Positions 7,743-15,429 of a DNA stretch of 64,000 nt are shown here, one piece after another. The stretch lies in the NCBI RefSeq assembly GCF_000423905.1, contig NZ_AUIW01000002.1:186001-250000 (forward strand), in the 5' to 3' direction. Under the pieces are notes generated by a model that saw only the letters and a list, made by a program, of their open reading frames with translations, made no database searches and was not told the origin of the DNA. This DNA is from Thermus antranikianii DSM 12462. GTDB taxonomy: Bacteria; Deinococcota; Deinococci; Deinococcales; Thermaceae. Numbering within the stretch: the stretch's first letter is position 1; each line of letters begins with the position of its first letter. A program made the translations under genes and the position numbers.

Positions 7743-7759
7743 GATCCTGCCTTGCGGGG

Positions 7760-7775
7760 TTTACCGCTGGGTAAG
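7760..7775 (+). promoter_or_regulatory. conserved leader hairpin before the methyltransferase
   Basis: TTTACC-GCTG-GGTAAG, the counterpart of 6555-6570 with one compensatory pair change. It is followed by AAGGA and an out-of-frame ATG (7778) that opens a 16-codon reading frame ending at 7828, overlapping the methyltransferase start at 7806. Confidence 0.5.
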
Positions 7776-7805
7776 GAATGGACGCAAAAAAGGAAGGTGT
7801 AAAAC

Positions 7806-8846
7806 ATGACCCAGGAAAATCAGCCTAGTCATGCCAATGTCCCGCCGCACGTGGCTATGCTAGAGATGATCTCGGGCTTTTGGATTTCGCGCGCCATCTA
7901 TATCGCAGCGAAACTGGGTATCGCTGACCATCTCCATGACCAGCCTAAAAGCGCCGAAGAACTCGCCGCCGTGACAGGCGTTCATGCGCCATCCCTTTAT
8001 CGTGTGCTGCGTGCGCTTGCAAGCGTGGGCGTGTTTGCCCAAGATAGTGACAACCGCTTCCGCTTAACCCCGCTTTCGGAAACGCTGCGGACCGACGTGC
8101 GTGGCTCGTTGCGGGCTTTCGCCATCGTGGAATTAGGAGAGGAGCATTACCCGGCATGGGGCGAACTGCTGCGCAGCGTAAAGACCGGCGGGGTCGCCTT
8201 CGATCATGTCTTCGGGGTGCCCATTTGGGAATACTTCGCGCGGCATCCTGAGAACGCTAAAACCTTTGATGATGCGATGACCGAGATGACCCTCGCTGTT
8301 AATAACGCAGTTCTATCCAGCTACGATTTTTCATCCATCGTCAAGATTGTGGACGTGGGAGGGGGACACGGCAGCCTCACCGCCGCGATTCTCAAAAGCA
8401 ACCCGGGGATGAAGGGCGTTCTCTTCGACTTGCCGCCCGTGATCGAAGGTGCACGGGCTCGCATCGAAGCTGAGGGAATCGCTGATCGGTGCGAATTAGT
8501 GGGCGGGGACTTCTTCGAGTCCGTACCACGTGGTGGCGATGCTTACATCCTCAAATGGATCATTCACGATTGGGATGACGAGCGTGCCGTCGCGATTCTC
8601 AGGAATTGCCATCGGGCGATGATAGAGAACGGCAAGCTCTTGCTTGTCGAAGCCGTCGTTCCGCCCGGTAGCGAGCCGCATTTGAGCAAGTTCATGGACC
8701 TCAACATGCTGGTTATGACCGGCGGGCGGGAACGCACAGAAGAGGAATACCGGCTGCTGTTAAAAGCAGCCGGCTTCAGGCTCACGAGGATTATTCCAAC
8801 AGGATCGCCAATGAGCGTGATTGAAGGCGAACGTGAACGTGGGTGA
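7806..8846 (+). CDS. SAM-dependent O-methyltransferase (acquired gene)
   Basis: A 346-residue class I O-methyltransferase of the plant-COMT/hydroxyneurosporene type. It has an N-terminal dimerisation winged helix (about 15-105), SAM motif IVDVGGGHGS (about 181-190), FDLPPVI, and the catalytic base His254 in IIHDWDDE. The acceptor is probably a hydroxyl on an aromatic or polyketide-like molecule. Codon use differs sharply from all neighbours (many GAA, GCG, ATT, CGT and AAT codons, visibly lower G+C), a clear sign of recent transfer. It sits exactly downstream of a native-looking promoter and leader that resemble those at 6505-6570. RBS AAGGAAGG lies before ATG 7806. Confidence 0.88.
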   Translation: MTQENQPSHANVPPHVAMLEMISGFWISRAIYIAAKLGIADHLHDQPKSAEELAAVTGVHAPSLYRVLRALASVGVFAQDSDNRFRLTPLSETLRTDVRGSLRAFAIVELGEEHYPAWGELLRSVKTGGVAFDHVFGVPIWEYFARHPENAKTFDDAMTEMTLAVNNAVLSSYDFSSIVKIVDVGGGHGSLTAAILKSNPGMKGVLFDLPPVIEGARARIEAEGIADRCELVGGDFFESVPRGGDAYILKWIIHDWDDERAVAILRNCHRAMIENGKLLLVEAVVPPGSEPHLSKFMDLNMLVMTGGRERTEEEYRLLLKAAGFRLTRIIPTGSPMSVIEGERERG

Positions 8847-8969
8847 ATTAGTAAACGGGCTTCTTCCATGTTCCACTGGGCTGGAGGGAGGTTTGGATCG
8901 AGGCGGGCAGGGGATTAGGCCACCGGCTTCCAGCTTGCATCTTAAGGGGGATCCGGGGAAGATAAGGCC

Positions 8970-11552
8970 GTGCCCTACCCGGTGCCCGCCTCGAGGCTCC
9001 TGCCCCCTCGCACGGCCAAGGAGGTGCGGCGGGACCGCCCTCGGCGCCTGGTGGAGGAAGCCTTCCGCCAGAGCCCCGGGGTGGTCCTGGCGGCGGGGGC
9101 GGGGTACGGGAAGACCAGCCTGGCCTCGGAGTTTTCCGGGGTCTACGTGGCCCTGGCGGAGGAGGCCAAGGACCCTGCGGTTTTCCTGTGGCACCTTCTG
9201 GCTGCCTACCAAGGCCGGGCCGAGCTTCAGAGGGTGGCGGAGCTTTTGGAGGCAGGGGCTTGGCCCAGGGCCTTGGAGGCCTTTTTGGGTGCCCTGGAGC
9301 CCTTAGGTTTCCACCTCCTGGTGCTGGATGAGGTCCACCGGGCGGAAAGCCCCGGGGTGCTCAAGGTGGTGCAGGGCCTGGTCCGGCTTCCCGGCCTAAG
9401 GCTCTTGCTTCTCTCACGGAAGGCCACACCCTTTGCCTTCCTCACGGTACTTTCCGAGCGGGAGCTGGCGTTTGATCCCGAGGAGGCCTGCCAGCTTGCC
9501 AAGGCGCTGGCCCCGGAACTTCCAGCCTTTGAAGTGGAACGAGCCCTTTCCCTGGTGAGGGGGTGGCCCCTGGGCTTACGGGTGGTCCTGTTGGCCATGC
9601 GCCGGGGCCTGAAGCCGGAGCTGGCGCTGGAAACCGCCGAGGGGCTATTGGCTTACCTGGCCTATGGCCTTCCCGAGGAAGTTCTGCGGGAGGCCTCGAG
9701 GCTGGCCCTTTTGGGGGAGGTCCCAGAGGCGGAAGGCCAAGCCCTCTTGCCCTATGCCGAGGACCTGCTTCTGGAGAGGCGGGAGGGCAAGCTCTGGTTC
9801 CATCCCCTGGTGCGTGGTGCCCTGAAAACCCTCCTTCCCGAGGCGGAAGCCCGGGGGCTCCTCACCAAGGCGGCGGAGGAGGCCTTGGACCGCGGGGAGG
9901 GGATCCGGGCAGCCGGGTTCCTCCTGGAGGCGGGAAGGCTCGGCCACGTGGCGGATCTCCTGGTGCAGGAGGGATTTTCCTGGTTGGCGCGCGGTTTCAC
10001 CTACAGCGTGTTGCGCCTTTTGGCCCACCTACCGGAAGCCTTGCGCCAAGGGCGGCGCGCCCTCGACCTGTTGGAGGCTGAGGCCTTGCGCCAGGCTGGG
10101 CGCTACCAGGAAGCGGAGGCCGCTTACCAGAAGGCCCTTAGGGCGGGAGAGACCCGGGCCTACTTGGGTCTGGCCCGGCTGTTCCTGGACACCGTGGAAC
10201 CGGCTCGAGGGCGTCCTTACCTGGAGGAGGCCTCGAGGTTGTTTCCCGAGGAAGCCAGGCTTCTCCTGGCGGAGAACCTTCTCAACGAGGGCCGTGTAGC
10301 GGAGGCGGAAGCCTTGGGGTTCTCCGGGCCAAGGCTTCTCCTGAGGCAGGGGAGGCCCAAAGAGGCCCTGGCCCGCCTCAGGGAAAGCGGGGACCCCGGC
10401 CTGCACCGGCCGCCGCAGAACCATCGGGAGAGTACCCTTCTCCGGTCCCTTTTGGAGTGCGTGGCAGGGGATGCGGAGGAGGGCCTCCGGTGGGCGGAGC
10501 GGGGGCTTTGGGAGGCTGAGGTGCTGGGGAGTCCTTTCGGCATGAGCCTGGCCCAGGCCAGGAGGGGGCATGCCCTTCTGGTTTTGGAACGCTTGGAGGA
10601 GGCCAAGGCGGCCTACCAGGCCGCCTTGGCCATGGCGGAAGGGGGTCCAGCGCGGCTTAAGGTGGAAGCCCTGGGGGGTCTGGCTGCCCTGGGGGATGAG
10701 GAGGCCTACAGGGAAATGGTCCGCCTGACCCGGACCGCCGGGGATCTTTGGGTGGAAGGCTTCCTCACCCTTATGGTGGCGTTGGCTTGGCTTCGGCGGG
10801 GCGAGGTTTTTTCCTTGCCCACCCTGCCCCTTTTGGACCCCTTCCTTCAGGCTTTGGCCGAGGCTTACCCCTTTGGGGATGGATGGGAAGACCTTTTGCG
10901 GGTTTACCCCTTCCTGGCCCACCGGACGCTTTTCTCACCCCCGGTTTCCCGGGTACGCCGGGCCCTTTGGCGGCTTGGCCGCCTTCCCGTTCCCTACCAT
11001 CCCGGGGTGCGGGTGGAGATACGGGTCCTCGGGGGATTTGAGGTGCGGGTGGAGGGACGGCCTGTGCGGTTCCGCCGGGATAAGGCCCGGCTTCTTTTGG
11101 CCCTTCTGGTGGCCGCCCAATGGGAAAAGGAGGATCTCCTCGAGGCCCTGTCGGTTTCCCCTGGGGAGTTCCGGGTGCTGTGGTGGGAGGTGGTCAACGC
11201 CCTGGAGCCCGGCCGGCCCAAAGGGGCCAGGCCCTACTTCCTGCGCCAGAAGCCCTATGGCCTTTTCCGCCAGGTACCGGAGCTATACCTGGACCTGGAG
11301 GATCCCAAGGCACCCCTCGCCCCACCCTTCCTGGGGCTGGACCATCCTTTTTTGGAGGAGGTTTCCAGGGCTTACCTGGAGGAGCGGCGGAGGGAGCTTT
11401 TGCAAAGCCCTAGGCTCGAGGACTGGCTTTTGGCCTTGCGCCTGGATCCCCTGGATGAGGAGGCTCTGCGGCGGCTTTACGGCACGCCTGCTCAAGAGGA
11501 AGCCCTTCTCCTTCGGCAACGGGCTTTGCAGGAGCTGGGTTTGGAAGGGTGA
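8970..11552 (+). CDS. MalT/BTAD-type ATPase regulator (C-terminal wHTH)
   Basis: An 860-residue STAND-type regulator with reversed domain order relative to the one at 3540. Walker A is AAGAGYGKTS (41-50) and Walker B LLVLDEVH (116-123), as in MalT. A long TPR-like region follows. From about 680 there is an OmpR/SARP-like winged helix (IRVLGGFEVRVEGRPVRFRRDKARLLLALL), then a short BTAD-like helical end (about 770-860). Start is GTG 8970 with GATAAGG upstream. It lies directly after the acquired methyltransferase and near the GTCATCC-repeat promoters, so it is a candidate activator of them. The inducer is unknown. Confidence 0.83.
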   Translation: MPYPVPASRLLPPRTAKEVRRDRPRRLVEEAFRQSPGVVLAAGAGYGKTSLASEFSGVYVALAEEAKDPAVFLWHLLAAYQGRAELQRVAELLEAGAWPRALEAFLGALEPLGFHLLVLDEVHRAESPGVLKVVQGLVRLPGLRLLLLSRKATPFAFLTVLSERELAFDPEEACQLAKALAPELPAFEVERALSLVRGWPLGLRVVLLAMRRGLKPELALETAEGLLAYLAYGLPEEVLREASRLALLGEVPEAEGQALLPYAEDLLLERREGKLWFHPLVRGALKTLLPEAEARGLLTKAAEEALDRGEGIRAAGFLLEAGRLGHVADLLVQEGFSWLARGFTYSVLRLLAHLPEALRQGRRALDLLEAEALRQAGRYQEAEAAYQKALRAGETRAYLGLARLFLDTVEPARGRPYLEEASRLFPEEARLLLAENLLNEGRVAEAEALGFSGPRLLLRQGRPKEALARLRESGDPGLHRPPQNHRESTLLRSLLECVAGDAEEGLRWAERGLWEAEVLGSPFGMSLAQARRGHALLVLERLEEAKAAYQAALAMAEGGPARLKVEALGGLAALGDEEAYREMVRLTRTAGDLWVEGFLTLMVALAWLRRGEVFSLPTLPLLDPFLQALAEAYPFGDGWEDLLRVYPFLAHRTLFSPPVSRVRRALWRLGRLPVPYHPGVRVEIRVLGGFEVRVEGRPVRFRRDKARLLLALLVAAQWEKEDLLEALSVSPGEFRVLWWEVVNALEPGRPKGARPYFLRQKPYGLFRQVPELYLDLEDPKAPLAPPFLGLDHPFLEEVSRAYLEERRRELLQSPRLEDWLLALRLDPLDEEALRRLYGTPAQEEALLLRQRALQELGLEG

Positions 11553-11567
11553 GCCTCCATCCGGCGC

Positions 11568-11595
11568 CCCCACCTTGGCGAAAGCCAGGGTGGGG
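11568..11595. terminator. bidirectional terminator hairpin with GAAA tetraloop
   Basis: CCCCACCTTGGC (11568-11579), GAAA loop, GCCAGGGTGGGG (11584-11595): a 12-pair stem with one G-T pair, between convergent genes. It resembles the hairpins of the repeats at 28057, 47468 and 56894. Confidence 0.7.
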
Positions 11596-11616
11596 TGGTA
11601 TGAATCCAAAGAAGCC

Positions 11617-12561
11617 TTACTCCCAAGGGGCCTCTTCCGCTTCTTGGAGAAGGACAGGAAGCCTGTCGCAGGAGGGCGGTCCTTCCAGGGCCTGGGCCAG
11701 GGCGTCGGCCTGGGTGGGGGCGTTAGCCCCAAGGGGGAGGAGAAGGTAGGACCGGAAGAAGAGGCGCGCCGCCGCCCAGGCTTCTTCCCCCTGCCCTGGG
11801 GGTGCCTGGCAGGCCAGCTGCACCAGGCGGTGCAGGTATCCTAGGCCTTGCCGGGGATCCCGGGGGAGGAGGTCTACGCCTAGGCCGGCTTCCAGGGCAA
11901 AGGCTAAGTCCAGGGCGGCCTCCCTGGCCCTTTCCGGATCCCGGAACCGCTCGGGCCAACCCGAACTGGGGTAGAGCTCCCGCAAAGCGGCCAGGGCCTC
12001 GGCGACCCTGGACCAGGTTTCGGGGGGAAGGAAGGGCTTGAGTTCTCTCACCTGGAGCTCAAGCTGCCACAGGAGGAAGAAGCCAAGGCGGTAAGCCGCC
12101 TTCCTCCCCAGGAAACCCTCCCGGTAGCTGGCTGCCACTCCCTTATTCCCCAAGGCCAGCTGAACTGCGAGCCCTGCCCGCAGGGCTGGATCCAGGTGGG
12201 GTACCAAAGACGCTTGGATTTGGGGAAAGAGATCCTCGGCCTCGCGGAGAAGGGGGCGGAGGTTACTGGGCTCTGCCGGGGAGAGGTGCTCCACCCGTTG
12301 CAGAAAGCCTTCCCATCGGGAGGAAAAGGGAAGGGACCGGGTGCGGAGGCTCTCCCTTACCAGGTCCAGACCCTCCTCAAAGTCCTGCAGGGAATCGGGG
12401 GAGGGGGCTTCGGCGTGGGCCTCGAGGGCTGCCCTCATCAGCTCGAGGGCGAAGAGCCACCGCACCTCCGGCTCGTGGGCCACCAGCAGGGGCTGGCCAA
12501 AAGCCGCAGGGCAAAGGAGGGGAGCGACAAGAAGCCAAGGGCGTAAGGGGGGTGGGGCCAT
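11617..12561 (-). CDS. exported protein of unknown function
   Basis: I do not recognise a family in these 314 residues. The N-terminus is a signal peptide (hydrophobic LLVAPLLCPAAF, likely cleavage after FGQ near residue 23). The rest is Leu/Ala/Glu/Arg-rich and predicted helical, with Leu-Glu-Ala repeat texture, no Cys pairs and no recognisable catalytic motif. GGAGAGAGG lies upstream of ATG 12561. It is convergent with the regulator at 8970 and upstream of the secDF terminator in the same direction, so it is probably a single-gene unit. Codon use is native. Confidence 0.65.
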   Translation of the reverse strand: MAPPPLRPWLLVAPLLCPAAFGQPLLVAHEPEVRWLFALELMRAALEAHAEAPSPDSLQDFEEGLDLVRESLRTRSLPFSSRWEGFLQRVEHLSPAEPSNLRPLLREAEDLFPQIQASLVPHLDPALRAGLAVQLALGNKGVAASYREGFLGRKAAYRLGFFLLWQLELQVRELKPFLPPETWSRVAEALAALRELYPSSGWPERFRDPERAREAALDLAFALEAGLGVDLLPRDPRQGLGYLHRLVQLACQAPPGQGEEAWAAARLFFRSYLLLPLGANAPTQADALAQALEGPPSCDRLPVLLQEAEEAPWE

Positions 12562-12629
12562 GATCCTCTCTCCTCAGGAACGCCTACGCCAGGGAGCCAC
12601 CAGGCTTCCTTTTCCTTAGGGTAAACCCG

Positions 12630-12659
12630 ACCCCCGGGAAGCAGTGTGATCCCGGGGGT
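12630..12659 (-). terminator. terminator hairpin after secDF
   Basis: ACCCCCGGGA (12630-12639) and TCCCGGGGGT (12650-12659) form a perfect ten-pair stem with a 10-nt loop, 28 bp past the secDF stop. No strong T run is seen. Confidence 0.6.
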
Positions 12660-12686
12660 GAGTCTCCCGCCTACTTCCGTTGGGCC

Positions 12687-14894
12687 TTAGGCGGATTTCT
12701 TTGCCCGCTGTTGGTGCAACTCCTTCCAGAACACCACCATGGCGCTCACCACGTAGATGGAGCTGTAAGTGCCCACGAAGATGCCCACGAAGATGGCCAG
12801 GGAGAAGTCCCTGAGGACGCTTCCTCCCAGGAAGAGGAGGGCGACGATGGGCAAGAGGGTGGTGAGGCTGGTCATCACCGTGCGGGAGAGGGTCTGGTTG
12901 ATGGAGCGGTTCACCATCTCCCGGTAGGGGATGCCCCGCATGAGCTTCTGGTTCTCCCGGATGCGGTCTGAAACCACGATGGAGTCGTTGATGGAGTAGC
13001 CCACGATGGTCAGGAGGGCGGCGATGGTGGGGATGGAGAACTCCAGGCCCAGGAGGCTGTACATCCCCGCCACGATGGCCACGTCATGGGCCACGGCGAT
13101 GACGCTGGCCACCCCAAAGGTCCAGTCAAAGCGGAAGGCCACGTAGAGGAGGATGAGGCCAAGGCCCACCAGGACCGCCATCACCGCATTGCGCCGAAGT
13201 TCGGAACCGATGGCCGGACCCACGGTCTCCGAGGTGAGGACGCTGGCCCTTAGCTCCGTGGTGAAGAGCCGCTCCAGCTCCAGACGCTTGGCATCGGAAA
13301 GGGGTGGGAGCTTAAGGGAAAACTCCCGGAAATCGGCGGTGGGAGCCTGCACCTGGGTGATGACCGCTTCCTTGGCGGGGAAGCCCCTGGCTTCCAGGAA
13401 GCGCCTTAGGGTGTCCACGCCCACCTCGGGGCCCGTGCGCAGGGTGTATGCCGTACCCCCGGTGAAGTCGATGGAGTAGTTGAAGCCCTTGGTAAAGACC
13501 ACCCCCGCTGCCAGGATGGCGAGGAGCAGGGTGGCCACGGTGATGAAGCGGGCCGGGCCCATGAAGTTGAACCTGGGGTCCACCAGCCACATGGGGGGGC
13601 GGATCTCCCCGCGCTCGGCCATGCGCTCCAGAAGGTAGCGGCTGAAAACCAGGTTGGAGAAGACGCTGGCCACCACGCCGATGGCCAGAACCACCGCAAA
13701 TCCCCGAACGGGCCCGGTGGCGTACTGGTAAAGGGCGGCGGCCGCCAGCAGGTGGGCGGCGTTCACGTCCAGGATGGTCAGGGTGGAGTGTTTGAAACCC
13801 TCGGGGATGGCCTGGCGGAACTTCTTCCCGGCCCTGAGCTCCTCCTTGATGCGCTCGAAGGAAAGCACGTTCCCGTCCACCGCAGCCCCCAGGGTGAGGA
13901 CCAAGCCGGCGATGCCGGGGAGGGTCAGGGTGGCCCCGAGGCCCGAAAGGAGCCCCAGGATGAGCACGGAGGTGTAGATGAGGCCCAAGGAGGCCACCAG
14001 GCCAAGGCCCGCACCGTAGTAGGCGAAGATAAGGAGGAAGATGGCCAGGGTGCCGATGAGGGCCGAGCGGATCCCCGCCTGGATGGCGTCCTGGCCCAGG
14101 GTGGGGCCTATGGAGCGGATCTCTGCCACCTCCAGGGGAACGGGCAATGCCCCCGAACGCAACACCAGGGCGATCTCGCTGGCCTCCTCGAGGCCCGATA
14201 GCCCCTCGATCACCGCCTGGCCCCCGGTGATGGCCTGGCGGATCACGGGAGCGGTGTAGACCTTGCCGTCCAGGACGATGGCCAGCTGCTTGCCCACGTT
14301 GGCCCGGGTCACCTCCTCAAACTTCTTGGCCCCTTCCGGGGTAAAGGTGAGGGCCACCTGGGGGCGGCCGAACTGGTCAAAAACCGCCCGGGCGTCGGCC
14401 AGGTCCGCTCCCGTGAGAAGGGCCGGGCCCAGGTCCTCGGGCTTGATGAGGTCCTTTTCCAGGTCTTCCCGCTTAAGCCTGGGGTTTTCCCTGAGGGCCT
14501 GGTTGATCTGGGCCACGGTGGTGCCGGTGGCCCCTTCCTTGAGGATGCGGAACTCCAGCACCGCCCGCTGGCCGATGAGCTTGAGGGCCCGGTCCTGGTC
14601 GGCTTGGGAAAGGCCGGGCAACTCCACCACGATGCGCTTTTGCCCTTGGGTCTGGATCAGGGGTTCCGCCACCCCCAGGGCGTTGATGCGGTTTTCCAGG
14701 ACGGTGCGGGCCTTTTCCAGGTCGTCGGGGGTGGGGTTCTCCACGGCAGCCTCGAGGACAATGCGAAGACCTCCTTTAAGGTCTAAGCCCAGCTTTACCT
14801 TGGGCTCCTCCGGGGCCCAGGGCTTCCAAACCATGAGAAGGGCCAAAAGGAAAAGGCCTAGGAGGAGAAGTCCGTTGAGAAGCTTGCGGTTCAT
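12687..14894 (-). CDS. secDF: SecDF protein-export subunit (fused SecD-SecF)
   Basis: A 735-residue inner-membrane protein from the ATG at 14894, preceded by AAGGTGA; a GTG at 14915 would add seven residues. It fuses SecD and SecF and uses the proton gradient to pull preproteins through SecYEG. SecD part: first membrane segment (about 5-22), DLKGGLRIVLE, a large periplasmic P1 region, then TM2-6. SecF part begins near PRFNFMGPARF with DFTGGTAYTLR and TM8-12 containing VGYSINDSIVVSDRIRE. The length equals the T. thermophilus TSecDF of known structure. It is the last gene of the rimP-nusA-infB operon. Confidence 0.97.
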   Translation of the reverse strand: MNRKLLNGLLLLGLFLLALLMVWKPWAPEEPKVKLGLDLKGGLRIVLEAAVENPTPDDLEKARTVLENRINALGVAEPLIQTQGQKRIVVELPGLSQADQDRALKLIGQRAVLEFRILKEGATGTTVAQINQALRENPRLKREDLEKDLIKPEDLGPALLTGADLADARAVFDQFGRPQVALTFTPEGAKKFEEVTRANVGKQLAIVLDGKVYTAPVIRQAITGGQAVIEGLSGLEEASEIALVLRSGALPVPLEVAEIRSIGPTLGQDAIQAGIRSALIGTLAIFLLIFAYYGAGLGLVASLGLIYTSVLILGLLSGLGATLTLPGIAGLVLTLGAAVDGNVLSFERIKEELRAGKKFRQAIPEGFKHSTLTILDVNAAHLLAAAALYQYATGPVRGFAVVLAIGVVASVFSNLVFSRYLLERMAERGEIRPPMWLVDPRFNFMGPARFITVATLLLAILAAGVVFTKGFNYSIDFTGGTAYTLRTGPEVGVDTLRRFLEARGFPAKEAVITQVQAPTADFREFSLKLPPLSDAKRLELERLFTTELRASVLTSETVGPAIGSELRRNAVMAVLVGLGLILLYVAFRFDWTFGVASVIAVAHDVAIVAGMYSLLGLEFSIPTIAALLTIVGYSINDSIVVSDRIRENQKLMRGIPYREMVNRSINQTLSRTVMTSLTTLLPIVALLFLGGSVLRDFSLAIFVGIFVGTYSSIYVVSAMVVFWKELHQQRAKKSA

Positions 14895-15031
14895 ACTCTT
14901 CACCTTTTGGGGCACGCAGGTGCCCGACTCGTTAGCGGAAGGGCTTAAAGCCGTATACCAGAGCCTGACCTTAGACTGCGCTGGATGGCCTTTTGAGCTT
15001 GTGCCAGCGCAAGAAGAAGAGATTCTGGGCC

Positions 15032-15421
15032 CTAGCCTCCATCCATCTGGAGGCGGCCATAAAGGAGGTAAAGATGGGACGGGGAAGAGGTTTCCAGTGA
15101 CGGTGGCTTGGCCTCCCTATTCTGGGGCTTTACGGAGAAGTGGGGAGGCCGGGTGGGAGCCTGGGCCAGGGGGGTAAGGCCGTTTCCCTGGCGGTCCTCC
15201 TTGGGGACCCAGGCAGGTCCCTTGGCGTGAAGCCCAGCTTCGGTCTTTCCCTTTCCCGCAGGGAAAGGGGGTAAGCCTTGGAGGACCAGGGCCAGGATGG
15301 CCAGGGCCAGCCCTAACCTTACCCAAGCACCCCCTGGGACCCGCCGTCGCCCTAAGGAGGGGCCAAAGACCCCCACCGCCTTAGGGCACGCCCTGGGGAA
15401 AGACCGCCGGATCCACCGCAA
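15032..15421 (-). CDS. possible small membrane-anchored protein between infB and secDF
   Basis: A 129-codon frame starting at TTG 15421, whose AGGAGG ribosome-binding site overlaps the infB stop. It has a basic N-terminus (RWIRRSFPR), one membrane-like helix (WVRLGLALAILALVLQGLPPF, about 34-54) and a Pro/Lys-rich polar tail. No family recognised. Against it: TTG start, tight spacing, and a perfect hairpin at 15249-15269 within it. The 535-bp gap between infB and secDF holds little else. Inference: a small inner-membrane protein or a decayed gene. Confidence 0.35.
   Translation of the reverse strand: MRWIRRSFPRACPKAVGVFGPSLGRRRVPGGAWVRLGLALAILALVLQGLPPFPAGKGKTEAGLHAKGPAWVPKEDRQGNGLTPLAQAPTRPPHFSVKPQNREAKPPSLETSSPSHLYLLYGRLQMDGG
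15249..15269. terminator. perfect nine-pair hairpin between infB and secDF
   Basis: CCCTTTCCC, loop GCA, GGGAAAGGG. It could be an attenuator or processing site that sets secDF expression relative to infB, or a chance palindrome inside the small ORF. Confidence 0.35.
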
Positions 15422-15429
15422 GGAACCTC

